Source: Acidobacteriota bacterium
GTDB lineage: Bacteria > Acidobacteriota > Terriglobia > Bryobacterales > Bryobacteraceae
Direction: 5' to 3'
Assembly: GCA_018268715.1 (NCBI GenBank)
Contig: JAFDVZ010000002.1
Coordinates: forward strand, 615,632-679,631
Length of the DNA: 64,000 nt
The notes under the pieces: model-generated
The model's database searches: none
Seen by the model: the letters and a program-made list of their open reading frames with translations, nothing else
What the model was told of the DNA's origin: nothing
Shown: positions 25,432-33,682 of the stretch, piece by piece
Position numbering within the stretch: the stretch's first letter is position 1
How the letters are laid out: the number at the start of each line of letters is the position of its first letter
Program-made: the position numbers and the translations under genes

Positions 25432-27675
25432 TCAGCGCACCACCACCTTCGCCAGGCCCGCGTTGCCGGAGGCGTCGTAGACTCGAACCACCACCAGATG
25501 TTCGCCGGGCTTCAGGTTATCGAGACGGATGCGGAAGGTCTCGGTCGGCGAGTCCGTGACGCCGTCAGTTGCCTCCACCGGGACCCAGCCCGTTGCGTCG
25601 AGCGAGTACTCGCAGCGCCGCAGCGGAGAGGTCTGGTCGGTTGCCTCCACGGTCAGTTCCGCGCTGGAGCCGTCGCGGCTGGACGCGCTGATTTTCACCA
25701 CCGGCGGGGTGTTGTCGATCAACACGGGCGCGCTGATCAGCTCAGAGTCCTTTGCGTATTCGACCGGGTTCGACGGGCGGTCCGAGGCGATGACGCGGAA
25801 GTAGTAACGGCCGTCGGCCAGGATGTCGGAGTCGAGGCTCAGCATGTTCTCGAACAGGTTCGAGCGCAGCAACTTCCACTCCTGCTCGTCCTCGCCCCGG
25901 AAGTAGAGCGCATAGACGAGACGGTCGCTGTCCGGGTCGTCCGCCTGCCAGGAGATCTGCGTCTGTAGTTGAGGCGTCCGCGTCAACGTTTGGGTGGGCG
26001 TGCCGCTCGATGTCTGCGAAGCTTCGCCGGTGTCGGTGACGGTGATGCTGAAGGCCGATGTGGGGGCCGATGGAGAGGCGGCCGCGGTGATTGTCCCGGC
26101 TTTCTGCACGGTGCTGACGTTGATGCTGCGGACCGACGGCGGAGTGTTCTGCGGAGCGTAGGCGGCGCTCACCGAATCAATGATGGGCGCGGCGCCGTTG
26201 GTGGAGGCGAACTCGGCGCGCCATTGCAGATAGCGGGCGTTGGGACTCTTGATCGCGGAGCCGCCCGGCGTGGTCATGGGATCCGACCAGTCGCTCCACG
26301 TGCTGTCCGGGCGGGCGGAGTTTCCCGACCGGGTGCGGAAGGCGACCTTCGATCCCGATGGCAGCTCCGCGCGCCAGGACAGGCGTCCCCAGCGAGCCAC
26401 GGTGTTCGCGTCATGAACGGGCGCTTCATAGTAGCCGTCCGCGGCCGCGCCGTTGGTCAGGCGGTACAGGCGGCCCATGTTGCCGGTCGCGGCCAAAAGA
26501 CCATCGGGTGTGTTCACCAGGCGCAACGCCTCCCCCTCGCCGGTCTGCGCGATGAGCGTTGCCTTGCGGTCGGTGGCCAGGCGGTAGATCCGGCCCTGCA
26601 CATCCGTCGAGAACATCAGCCGGTTATCGAGCGGGGCGATGTCGTAGATGTTCTCCTCCTTGGAAGACCACATCGTCTCGACCGTGTTGTCCGAGCGGAT
26701 CTTGTAGATGGCCGAACGCTCGACGCCCGCTACGTCGACGGTGGCGATCACCGGCGTGACGGTGGAACTGACTGCGGACTGGGCGGCGGGTCTGGCCGAG
26801 TCGGCCTTCGGTTGTTTCAAGTCGGGGCCGGATTGAACGGAAGAGTCCGTGACGGTCACCGACGTGGAGGGCGCCGTATAGACCGTGGCGCCGGCGCTGT
26901 TGGCCGTGCCGTACACGTTGGCGGTGCGCTTGGCCGTTGAACCGCCGAGGGCCGCCACATAAACCGTACCGTCTCCGGTGGGCAGGATGCTGCGGATCTC
27001 CGGCAGGTTCGCGTCGTACAGTACGAAGGCCTTGTTCTTGGCGGTGATGCGGTAAAGGATGCCGTTCGGATCGCTGCCGGCAAGCAGGCGTCCTTCGGAG
27101 TCGACGGCGAGCGAGGTGATGTTCTGCTGGCCGCTTTCGAAGAAGACCTCGGCCTTGCCGTCAGGCGTTACGCGGAGCACCTTGCCCTGGTCGCCCGTAC
27201 CCACGAAGAGATCGTCGCCGGCGAAGGCGAGCGCCCAGATGTAGCGCACTCCGGGGTTCGAGAATTCCGTGGCATTGCCGTTGACGATGCGGTAGATACG
27301 GCCGTCCGGCGATGTCGCCGCGTAGAGGACGCCCTTGGAATCGACCGCCACTGCGAAGACTTCGGGCTGCTCCGAGGTCCAGACCAGCGATCCGCGGCCC
27401 TTCGGATCCACTCTATAGACGCGGCCCTTGTGGCCGGTGCCGAGATACAGGGCGCCGTCGGGGGCCTTGGCGACGCTCCAGATCTCGGGCTGATCGGAGG
27501 AGAAGAATGTCTCGACCCTGGAGGCGAGGCTCAGGCGGCCGTCGCGGCTCAGCGAGACGTTCGAGAAGCGGCCCTTCAGGAAGTCCTGAAAGGAATTCAT
27601 CTCCCACGTGGTGGTGGTCGAAGCGCAGGCCACAGCGGCGAGCGCCAACGCGAGCTGACATGAATGCCGTATCAT
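25432..27675 (-). CDS. Exported beta-propeller protein with Ig/FN3-like domains
   Basis: The 747-residue protein has an N-terminal signal sequence (LALALAAVACA; a possible lipobox at Cys17). Propeller repeats of the type (A)VDSxGxLYAGTxPxGxIYRI occupy residues ~55-450, with a low-complexity Thr/Ser/Ala linker near 265-320. Two beta-sandwich domains follow and the end reads VVVRVYDASGNAGLAKVVV, typical of surface Ig-like domains. ATG 27675 overlaps the stop of the upstream S55 gene by 4 nt, so the two are coupled. No enzymatic motif is visible. It may be a binding partner or scaffold for the upstream protease-like protein, which is inference from coupling. Confidence 0.85.
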   Translation of the reverse strand: MIRHSCQLALALAAVACASTTTTWEMNSFQDFLKGRFSNVSLSRDGRLSLASRVETFFSSDQPEIWSVAKAPDGALYLGTGHKGRVYRVDPKGRGSLVWTSEQPEVFAVAVDSKGVLYAATSPDGRIYRIVNGNATEFSNPGVRYIWALAFAGDDLFVGTGDQGKVLRVTPDGKAEVFFESGQQNITSLAVDSEGRLLAGSDPNGILYRITAKNKAFVLYDANLPEIRSILPTGDGTVYVAALGGSTAKRTANVYGTANSAGATVYTAPSTSVTVTDSSVQSGPDLKQPKADSARPAAQSAVSSTVTPVIATVDVAGVERSAIYKIRSDNTVETMWSSKEENIYDIAPLDNRLMFSTDVQGRIYRLATDRKATLIAQTGEGEALRLVNTPDGLLAATGNMGRLYRLTNGAAADGYYEAPVHDANTVARWGRLSWRAELPSGSKVAFRTRSGNSARPDSTWSDWSDPMTTPGGSAIKSPNARYLQWRAEFASTNGAAPIIDSVSAAYAPQNTPPSVRSINVSTVQKAGTITAAASPSAPTSAFSITVTDTGEASQTSSGTPTQTLTRTPQLQTQISWQADDPDSDRLVYALYFRGEDEQEWKLLRSNLFENMLSLDSDILADGRYYFRVIASDRPSNPVEYAKDSELISAPVLIDNTPPVVKISASSRDGSSAELTVEATDQTSPLRRCEYSLDATGWVPVEATDGVTDSPTETFRIRLDNLKPGEHLVVVRVYDASGNAGLAKVVVR

Positions 27676-29435
27676 TCCTTGATCTCGACCTGGACTGTCT
27701 TGGATCCCGAAACCACCGCGTCGCCGGCGTCAAGCTCCAACTCGGCCGCCTTGGATCCTCGGGCGAGCACTGTTCCTGTAAGCGACGGCTGCGCGCGCGC
27801 CAGGATCATAGCCACCGAAGGCGGGGGGTCGGGAAGGTCCTGCCCCTGCACCGTGTAGGCCGGGTCGGCGCGCCAGACGCGCACGTAGGCCTTGTCGTTA
27901 GCTCGCAATCCGTTCAGGAAGGAAACGAGTTGGGCGGCGTTGCGCGGAGCGGTGGTCAGCAGTTGCGTGTACTCGGTGAGGTTGGTGGACGAGGCGTCGG
28001 CGACCGTGAAGTACAACGTTCCGGGGGGCGCCCCCACGGGCACCGCGTAACTGACTTTGCGCGACGTTTCGACGCCATTCTCGCCGGTGAGCAGCGCTGT
28101 GACTTCGATGGTGTCGCCGGGCCTGGCTTCGCGCGTGGAGGTCCACACCTGGTCGATCTGGAACTGCTTCTTACGATCGGAGGCTTCGACGGCGATCCGG
28201 ATGCCCTTCAGTTTGAGCGCGTCGAAGCCGCTCTGCATAAGATAGGACACGGGCGTTGCGACGCCAAGCGAAGCGAGCAGAGGAACACTGGTGTCGCCCG
28301 AGTAGGCGTTGTCGATGCGGACCGGTTGGGCGGATCCGTCAAAATCGATTTCGCCGCGAATGCGGAAGCTGCCGCTGCCGAAGGTGCGCTGGCTGGCCTC
28401 GATGGCCGAGTAGAGGGCGAGTTGGACGAGCAGCGGGGCGAGCGCCGGGTCATTCACCATCTGCATCCGGTAGTCCATGGTGCGGCCCGGGGCGGGCAAC
28501 GGATCGGCGACGGAGATGGAGAAGGGCACCATCGCGGCGCGCTTGCCGAGTTGGCCGGAGACCCCCACGGCGCGGTCCTGTGTGATGGAGCCCATCCACT
28601 CGCGGGTGGCCGACACCTTGAACGACGTCTGGACGTTGGGCACCAGCGTGATGACTTCGGCGCGCGCGAAGGGGATGTCGGTGGGTCCGACCTGGAGAAA
28701 GCGATGGCCGAAACCGAAGACGCTGGAGCCTTCAACATGAGTGATGGTGCCTTCGGCGCCCACCGCCATGTCTCCGGCAAGCAATTGGACGCTGATCATG
28801 GAGCCCGGCTGGATCCGCTTGGGGTCGCCGAACTTGAGGTCGGCCGGGCCGCCGCCCGAAACGCCCTGCACAGGTTCGAGGCCTAACTCGCGGAGTTTCG
28901 GCGCGAAGTAATCGATGGCCCCGCGCGTGAATCCGGAGAAACTGAGCGGCGTCGCGATTTCAGTGAGGCGGGCGCCGCCGGCGGAGACTTCCTGCGGTTT
29001 GGAGATGAACTGGGCGGGGTCGCGGACCGGAGTCCAGGCGCGCTGCGGGCGGTTGGCCGGGGCGCGCTCCAGTTCGAGCATCTCGCGGATGGGACGGATG
29101 CCGGCGATGGGCTCCTTGGAGAATGAGAACGTCAGGGCCACCGCGCCGACCAGCTTGCCGTCGATGTAGACGGGGCTTCCGCTCATGCCCTGCATGACGC
29201 CGGTTTCGGCGAGCGGGCCGCCCGACAGTCGCGCCAGGATGATGGATTGCTTGGGGCCCAGGTTTTCGAGAACGCCGAGCACCTCCACCTGGAAGTCGTC
29301 CACCTTGTCGCCCCGGAAGACGGTGCGGCCGACGCCGCGCATTCCGGGCTTGATCTCGGAAAGCGGCATGGTGGCGACGGCGCAGAACATCAACGCGGGC
29401 GCAAGGAGCGTCCCAACAACGGCGCGGAACTTCAC
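27672..29435 (-). CDS. S55 (SpoIVB-like) serine peptidase homologue
   Basis: The 587-residue protein has an N-terminal signal or anchor and an S55 domain in residues ~25-240: MPLSEIKPGMRGVGRTVF opens it, and GVMQGMSGSPVYIDGKLVGA at 79-98 carries the Ser of the GMSGSP active-site motif. Bacillus SpoIVB is a sporulation signalling protease, but non-sporulating Acidobacteriota carry this domain in larger envelope proteins. Residues ~300-587 form an all-beta extension of unknown role. It is transcribed divergently from the uracil permease, with the downstream propeller protein coupled by ATGA overlap. Confidence 0.88.
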   Translation of the reverse strand: MKFRAVVGTLLAPALMFCAVATMPLSEIKPGMRGVGRTVFRGDKVDDFQVEVLGVLENLGPKQSIILARLSGGPLAETGVMQGMSGSPVYIDGKLVGAVALTFSFSKEPIAGIRPIREMLELERAPANRPQRAWTPVRDPAQFISKPQEVSAGGARLTEIATPLSFSGFTRGAIDYFAPKLRELGLEPVQGVSGGGPADLKFGDPKRIQPGSMISVQLLAGDMAVGAEGTITHVEGSSVFGFGHRFLQVGPTDIPFARAEVITLVPNVQTSFKVSATREWMGSITQDRAVGVSGQLGKRAAMVPFSISVADPLPAPGRTMDYRMQMVNDPALAPLLVQLALYSAIEASQRTFGSGSFRIRGEIDFDGSAQPVRIDNAYSGDTSVPLLASLGVATPVSYLMQSGFDALKLKGIRIAVEASDRKKQFQIDQVWTSTREARPGDTIEVTALLTGENGVETSRKVSYAVPVGAPPGTLYFTVADASSTNLTEYTQLLTTAPRNAAQLVSFLNGLRANDKAYVRVWRADPAYTVQGQDLPDPPPSVAMILARAQPSLTGTVLARGSKAAELELDAGDAVVSGSKTVQVEIKE

Positions 29436-29471
29436 TTTCTAATTGTACGGCGGGCCGGCGCTCGCGCCGTC

Positions 29472-30770
29472 GTGAGATTCCTGACAAGATTAGGACGATT
29501 GCCCAAAATCTGCTACCCCGAAGACAAGATCCCACTCGCGCGCCTGCTGGCGATGGGAATGCAACACGTGGTGGCGATGTTTGGAGCCACCGTGCTCGCG
29601 CCGATCCTGATGGGATTCAATCCGCAGGTAGCCTTGTTCTTTTCCGGTGTTGGGACGCTCATCTTCATTGTGACGACGCGTGGCAAGGCGCCGAGTTACC
29701 TGGGATCGAGTTTCGCGTTCATCGGTCCGGTGCTGGCGGTGACGGGCGGAGATGCCGGTAAGGTCCCGTACGCGTTGTGCGGCATTGCCGGCGCGGCGCT
29801 GCTGTATGGCGTTGCGGCGCTGGCCACCATGCGCTTTGGGTCAGGCTGGATCGATCGGTTGATGCCGCCGGTGGTGACCGGTTCCGTGGTGGCGCTAATC
29901 GGGTTGAACCTGGCGCCTTCGGCGGTGGCCGAGGCGATCAATCCGCAGTTGGCCATAGCGTCCAAGGCGGACGTCATCCGCTTGGCGATCACCGCGGCGA
30001 CCTTTCTGACCGCGGCCCTGGTGTCGATCCGCGCGCGAGGGTTCCTGCAATTGCTGCCGATTCTGACGGGCGTCGTGGCGGGTTATGCGCTGGCGGGTGC
30101 GCTGGGGATGCTCGATCCGGCGGCCGTCGCGCGCATCGGCCAGGCGGACTGGTTCGGCCTGCCGCCGTTCCAAAGGCCTGCCTTCCACGCCGGGGCGCTG
30201 GCGGTGATCGCGCCGGTGTTCATCGTCCTACTGGCGGAAAACAAGGGGCACATCGCGGCTATCTCGAGTTATATGGGCCGCGATCTGAACCCGTTGCTGG
30301 GGCGCGCCTACCTGGGCGACGCGCTGGCGACGCTCGCATCGGCGTTCGGCGGCGGGACTCCGCAGACCACCTACGCGGAAAACATGGGAGTGATGGCGTT
30401 GACCGGCGTCTTCAGCATCTATAACTTCGTGGTGGCCGCCTGTGTGGCGATCCTGTTGGGGTTATGTCCCAAGTTCGGCGCGGTGATACAGTCAATTCCC
30501 GCGCCGGTGCTGGGCGGGGTGACGCTGATTCTCTATGGGCTGATCGCGCTGATGGGCGTGCGGATCTGGGTGGATGCGAAGGTGGACTTCTCGGACTCCC
30601 GCAATCTGCTGGTGGCGGGAACATCGCTGATCGCCGCGACGGGGCTGGGTGTGAAGGGGCTGACGGTGGCCGGCGTGAACATCGCGGGCATCGCGTTCGG
30701 CACGCTGCTGGCGCTCGCGCTGAACGCCGCGCTGTCGTTCGGCGGGCCGGCCGGCGATTCCCGATCGTAG
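29472..30770 (+). CDS. uraA: NCS2-family uracil/xanthine permease, UraA-like
   Basis: The 432-residue inner-membrane protein has about 14 hydrophobic segments and the NCS2 signatures QHVVAMFGATVLAP, PSYLGSSFAFIGPV and TYAENMGVMALTGVFS (equivalent to the UraA TM10 substrate-site segment with Glu). It is closest to the uracil branch, a nucleobase-proton symporter. No Shine-Dalgarno marks the start; GTG 29472 is chosen because it leaves a short cytoplasmic N-terminus before TM1, and TTG 29499 is an alternative. The frame is open much further upstream, but that part is antisense to the S55 gene. Confidence 0.9.
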   Translation: MRFLTRLGRLPKICYPEDKIPLARLLAMGMQHVVAMFGATVLAPILMGFNPQVALFFSGVGTLIFIVTTRGKAPSYLGSSFAFIGPVLAVTGGDAGKVPYALCGIAGAALLYGVAALATMRFGSGWIDRLMPPVVTGSVVALIGLNLAPSAVAEAINPQLAIASKADVIRLAITAATFLTAALVSIRARGFLQLLPILTGVVAGYALAGALGMLDPAAVARIGQADWFGLPPFQRPAFHAGALAVIAPVFIVLLAENKGHIAAISSYMGRDLNPLLGRAYLGDALATLASAFGGGTPQTTYAENMGVMALTGVFSIYNFVVAACVAILLGLCPKFGAVIQSIPAPVLGGVTLILYGLIALMGVRIWVDAKVDFSDSRNLLVAGTSLIAATGLGVKGLTVAGVNIAGIAFGTLLALALNAALSFGGPAGDSRS

Positions 30771-30833
30771 GCTCTTGCGCTGCTATACTACGCGGATGCC
30801 TGCCGCCTCGCCGCGGCTGACTGGGAGGCTCCT

Positions 30834-32228
30834 ATGTCCGAAACGTTCGTCAATTACGACGGCAGCATCACTGCCTCGCCCCGTCAACTTGTTCGTCCCG
30901 AATCCGTTGAAGAAATCCAAGCTGTGTTGCGCGATCCGGCGCGCTATCCGGGCCCGGTCCGCGCGGTGGGGAGTTACCACTCGCTGACCCCGTGCGCGTC
31001 GTCCGATGGCGCGATGATCAGCACGGCTCGGCTGAACCGTATCGTCTCCATCGATCCCGCCGCGATGACCCTCACGGCGCAAGGCGGAGTGCAGTTCATC
31101 GAAGCGTCGCGCGCTTTGCGCGAGCAGGGACTGCAGTTCATGACCAATATCGAGATCGGCAACATGACGCTCGGGTCGGCGGCGTGCTGTCACACAAAGG
31201 ATGGACTGGACGGCGTCGAATACGGACAGGTGAGTTCGTATGTCACGCGGATCAAGTGGGTGACTCCGGCGGGCGAGTTAGCCGAGGCGTCGGAGAGCGA
31301 CAATCCGGCGTTACTCCGGATGATGCGGTCGAGTCATGGATTGTGCGGGGTGATCTACGAAGCGACCTTCCGGGTGAAGCCAATCGAGGCGGTTCACTTC
31401 ACCTATCATCCGCGTCCGGTGGATGAGTTGACTCAAGCGGAGGTGGACGAGTACATCGACTCATCAGAAGGGCTGGTGGCCTGGACGGTGGGGCGCACGG
31501 TAGTGTTCCAGCAGCGGCACAAGATCGACAAGCCGGGCGTGCTCGGGTCCCTGCAGTCGGCCCTGCGGCGGCGATTGTGGAACTTCGGCGACGCGCATGT
31601 GGGTCACCTGGTGGATGAGTTGCTGCGGAATCAGACCCTGCGCGACGCGGTGCGCGGCGGCGTATTCGACGTCACCCGGTTCCTGTACTCCACGCTGCAT
31701 CTGTTTGGAGGCATCACGCTGCTTGCGCCGGACAAGACCATCGACTACCGCGGCACGCCGGCGTCGGCCAAGTATGCGTTCACGTTCTGGGCCTTTCCGC
31801 GCGGGCGCTGGCTTGAGGCGCTGCGGGCTTATCTCGACTTCGCCGACGAGCATCATAAACAGACCGGTTTCCGCTGCAATATGCCGTGCGGCGCCTACCG
31901 GGTCCACAAGGACACTCACGGAATCCTGTCGTACACGCACGATCAGGAGACCTTCTCGATCGATCCCATCCACGCCAGCACGAACGACGCCGACTGGCAT
32001 CGGTTTCTGCGTGCGTTTAACGACTTCGCCCATCAGAGAGGCGGGATTCCGCTGCTGAATCAGAGCCCCTTTGTCGAGCGCAAACACATGGAGGCCGCCT
32101 ATGGGGACCGTTGGTTCGAGTTCTCCGACTGGGTGCGGAAGTCAGACCCGGCGGGCCGGATGCTGAATGAGTTCTTCGCCGGATTGCTGTCCGAAAGGAA
32201 GGCGGACCCGGCGCGAGTTAGCGGATAA
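30834..32228 (+). CDS. FAD-linked oxidase, VAO/aldonolactone oxidase type
   Basis: The 464-residue protein belongs to the FAD-binding PCMH/VAO family. FAD-binding motifs include VRAVGSYHSLTPC and IEIGNMTLGSAACC, and the C-terminal half resembles D-arabinono-1,4-lactone or related alditol/aldonolactone oxidases. The position where VAO enzymes often carry a flavin-linked His is in GSYHSL. It is cytoplasmic, without a signal peptide. ATG 30834 follows GGGAGG at good spacing. Its exact substrate cannot be set from sequence; a sugar or lactone is plausible. It is upstream of, but not tightly linked to, the porin gene. Confidence 0.87.
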   Translation: MSETFVNYDGSITASPRQLVRPESVEEIQAVLRDPARYPGPVRAVGSYHSLTPCASSDGAMISTARLNRIVSIDPAAMTLTAQGGVQFIEASRALREQGLQFMTNIEIGNMTLGSAACCHTKDGLDGVEYGQVSSYVTRIKWVTPAGELAEASESDNPALLRMMRSSHGLCGVIYEATFRVKPIEAVHFTYHPRPVDELTQAEVDEYIDSSEGLVAWTVGRTVVFQQRHKIDKPGVLGSLQSALRRRLWNFGDAHVGHLVDELLRNQTLRDAVRGGVFDVTRFLYSTLHLFGGITLLAPDKTIDYRGTPASAKYAFTFWAFPRGRWLEALRAYLDFADEHHKQTGFRCNMPCGAYRVHKDTHGILSYTHDQETFSIDPIHASTNDADWHRFLRAFNDFAHQRGGIPLLNQSPFVERKHMEAAYGDRWFEFSDWVRKSDPAGRMLNEFFAGLLSERKADPARVSG

Positions 32229-32329
32229 GTCGGGCCGACAGGCGCCCCATGGTCTAGCCAGGGAGTAAAGCCTCTGTAGCGGGCCGGGTGGGAAAACCTA
32301 TCTAGTACTCCAGCATCGATAGTTACTCC

Positions 32330-32365
32330 GGTGTCCTTTGCCGATATGAGTTGGCAAAGGACACC
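32330..32365 (+). promoter_or_regulatory. Perfect 13-bp hairpin enclosing the ribosome-binding site of the porin gene
   Basis: GGTGTCCTTTGCC (32330-32342), a ten-base loop and GGCAAAGGACACC (32353-32365) form a perfect stem. The 3' arm contains the Shine-Dalgarno AAAGGA, and the ATG at 32367 begins one base after the stem. In RNA the ribosome-binding site would be fully paired with TCCTTT of the 5' arm. As DNA it could equally be an operator. No U-tract follows, so it is not a terminator. Confidence 0.75.
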
Positions 32366-32366
32366 A

Positions 32367-33680
32367 ATGAAGCGAAGCCTCTCCTACTCTATTCTCGCGG
32401 CGTGTCTTGTCGGCGCCGCCCTACACTCACAGCCCATCAATCCAGTTACGCCAGGCGTCGTCTCGGAACGGTTGAACTCGGAACTGCCGGGCTGGCTGCG
32501 GCTGACGGGGGAGGAGCGGATGCGCTTTGAGAGCCTCTCCGGCGTGGGCTTCAAGGATGTGCAGGACACGTATCTGTTGAACCGGCTCCGCTTTGGCGCC
32601 GATATCCGTCCGATGCGAATGGTGCAGTTCATCGTCGAGATTCAGGATGCGCGCGTGTTCGGGCAGAACACCTTGCCGGCCCCGGCGTCGCAGAAAGATG
32701 CGTTGGATTTTCGCCTGGGTTTCCTCAAGATCGGGTCCGACGAATCGCCCGCCACGCTACGGGTGGGGCGGCAAATGCTCTATTTTGGCGAAGGAAGAGT
32801 TCTGGCGGATCCGAATTGGTCCAATGTGGGCCGCACCTTCGACGCGGTTCAGTTGACGCTGCGACGGGGGCCCGCCCGGCTGTACCTTTTCGGCGGGTCG
32901 GTGACGAAGGCGGACCCTGTGGACTGGGATCTGCCGGCGCCGCATTCGAGGCTGTACGGCGCATATGGCAGCGTGCGGCCCCGCAAGCTGGCGATCACCA
33001 TCGAACCGTACCTGCTCATCCGCCACGACCGCGGACTCAAGAGTGAAGCGGGCGCGTTGGGGATCCTCGATTCGCGAACGACGGGATTGCGATTACTCGG
33101 CAATCTGCCGTTCGGCGTCGACTACGGCGCGGAGGCCGCCGGCCAGATGGGGTGGAGCGCGGGTGACCGCGTGAAGGCGTGGGCGGGGCACTGGGTGGTG
33201 GGACAGACGTTGCCGTATCCGCGGTGGAAACCGCGCTACTTCGTGGAGTTGAACAAGGCGAGCGGCGACGCGAACCCGCGCGACGGCGTCCGCGGAGGAT
33301 TCGATCCCCTGTATCCGAGCACGCACGACAAATTAGGATTAACCGACCTGTTCACCTGGACTAATGTCGTCCACTTCCGCACGGGGGCGGGACTGGCTCT
33401 GGCGCCGAAGGTGACCGTGGGGGCGGCGTATAACTCGTATTGGCTGGCGAATCAGCGGGACGGCTTGTATGTCGGCGGCAAGATTGTGGCGCGGAGCGCG
33501 GATGGTTCGGCCGGCAAACACATCGGACGTCAAGCCGACGTTCAGGCGGCCTTCAACCTGACCAAAACAACCCAGGTGAACGCCGGCTATGGGCGGCTGT
33601 TTCCTGGCGAGTTTCTATTACACGCCACCGGCGGCGTTCCCTACAACCTGGTGTTCTGTAACGTCGCGCAGAGGTTCTGA
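32367..33680 (+). CDS. Outer-membrane porin of the alginate-export (AlgE-like) class
   Basis: The 437-residue protein has a signal peptide (SILAACLVGAALHSQ) followed by a beta-barrel with an N-terminal RLTGEERMRFESL strand and FDAVQLTLR, RYFVELNKASGD and FGADIRPMRMV segments typical of the alginate_exp family. It ends VFCNVAQRF with a terminal Phe, as expected for insertion by the BAM machinery. The family forms outer-membrane channels for sugars or polyanions; the substrate here is unknown. ATG 32367 is chosen because AAAGGA lies 5 nt before it and the signal peptide begins there; that ribosome site is inside a perfect hairpin. Confidence 0.85.
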   Translation: MKRSLSYSILAACLVGAALHSQPINPVTPGVVSERLNSELPGWLRLTGEERMRFESLSGVGFKDVQDTYLLNRLRFGADIRPMRMVQFIVEIQDARVFGQNTLPAPASQKDALDFRLGFLKIGSDESPATLRVGRQMLYFGEGRVLADPNWSNVGRTFDAVQLTLRRGPARLYLFGGSVTKADPVDWDLPAPHSRLYGAYGSVRPRKLAITIEPYLLIRHDRGLKSEAGALGILDSRTTGLRLLGNLPFGVDYGAEAAGQMGWSAGDRVKAWAGHWVVGQTLPYPRWKPRYFVELNKASGDANPRDGVRGGFDPLYPSTHDKLGLTDLFTWTNVVHFRTGAGLALAPKVTVGAAYNSYWLANQRDGLYVGGKIVARSADGSAGKHIGRQADVQAAFNLTKTTQVNAGYGRLFPGEFLLHATGGVPYNLVFCNVAQRF

Positions 33681-33682
33681 TG

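Noticed and set aside
27312-28886. Plus-strand open frame of 524 codons over the propeller and S55 genes
   Set aside because: Antisense Arg/Gly-rich shadow; the opposite strand carries two recognised coupled genes.
30784-30798. TATACT followed by ATG 30796 as a leaderless start
   Set aside because: The frame from ATG 30796 does not match the FAD oxidase and encodes nothing recognisable; ATG 30834 has a good Shine-Dalgarno, so the hexamer is at most an ordinary -10.
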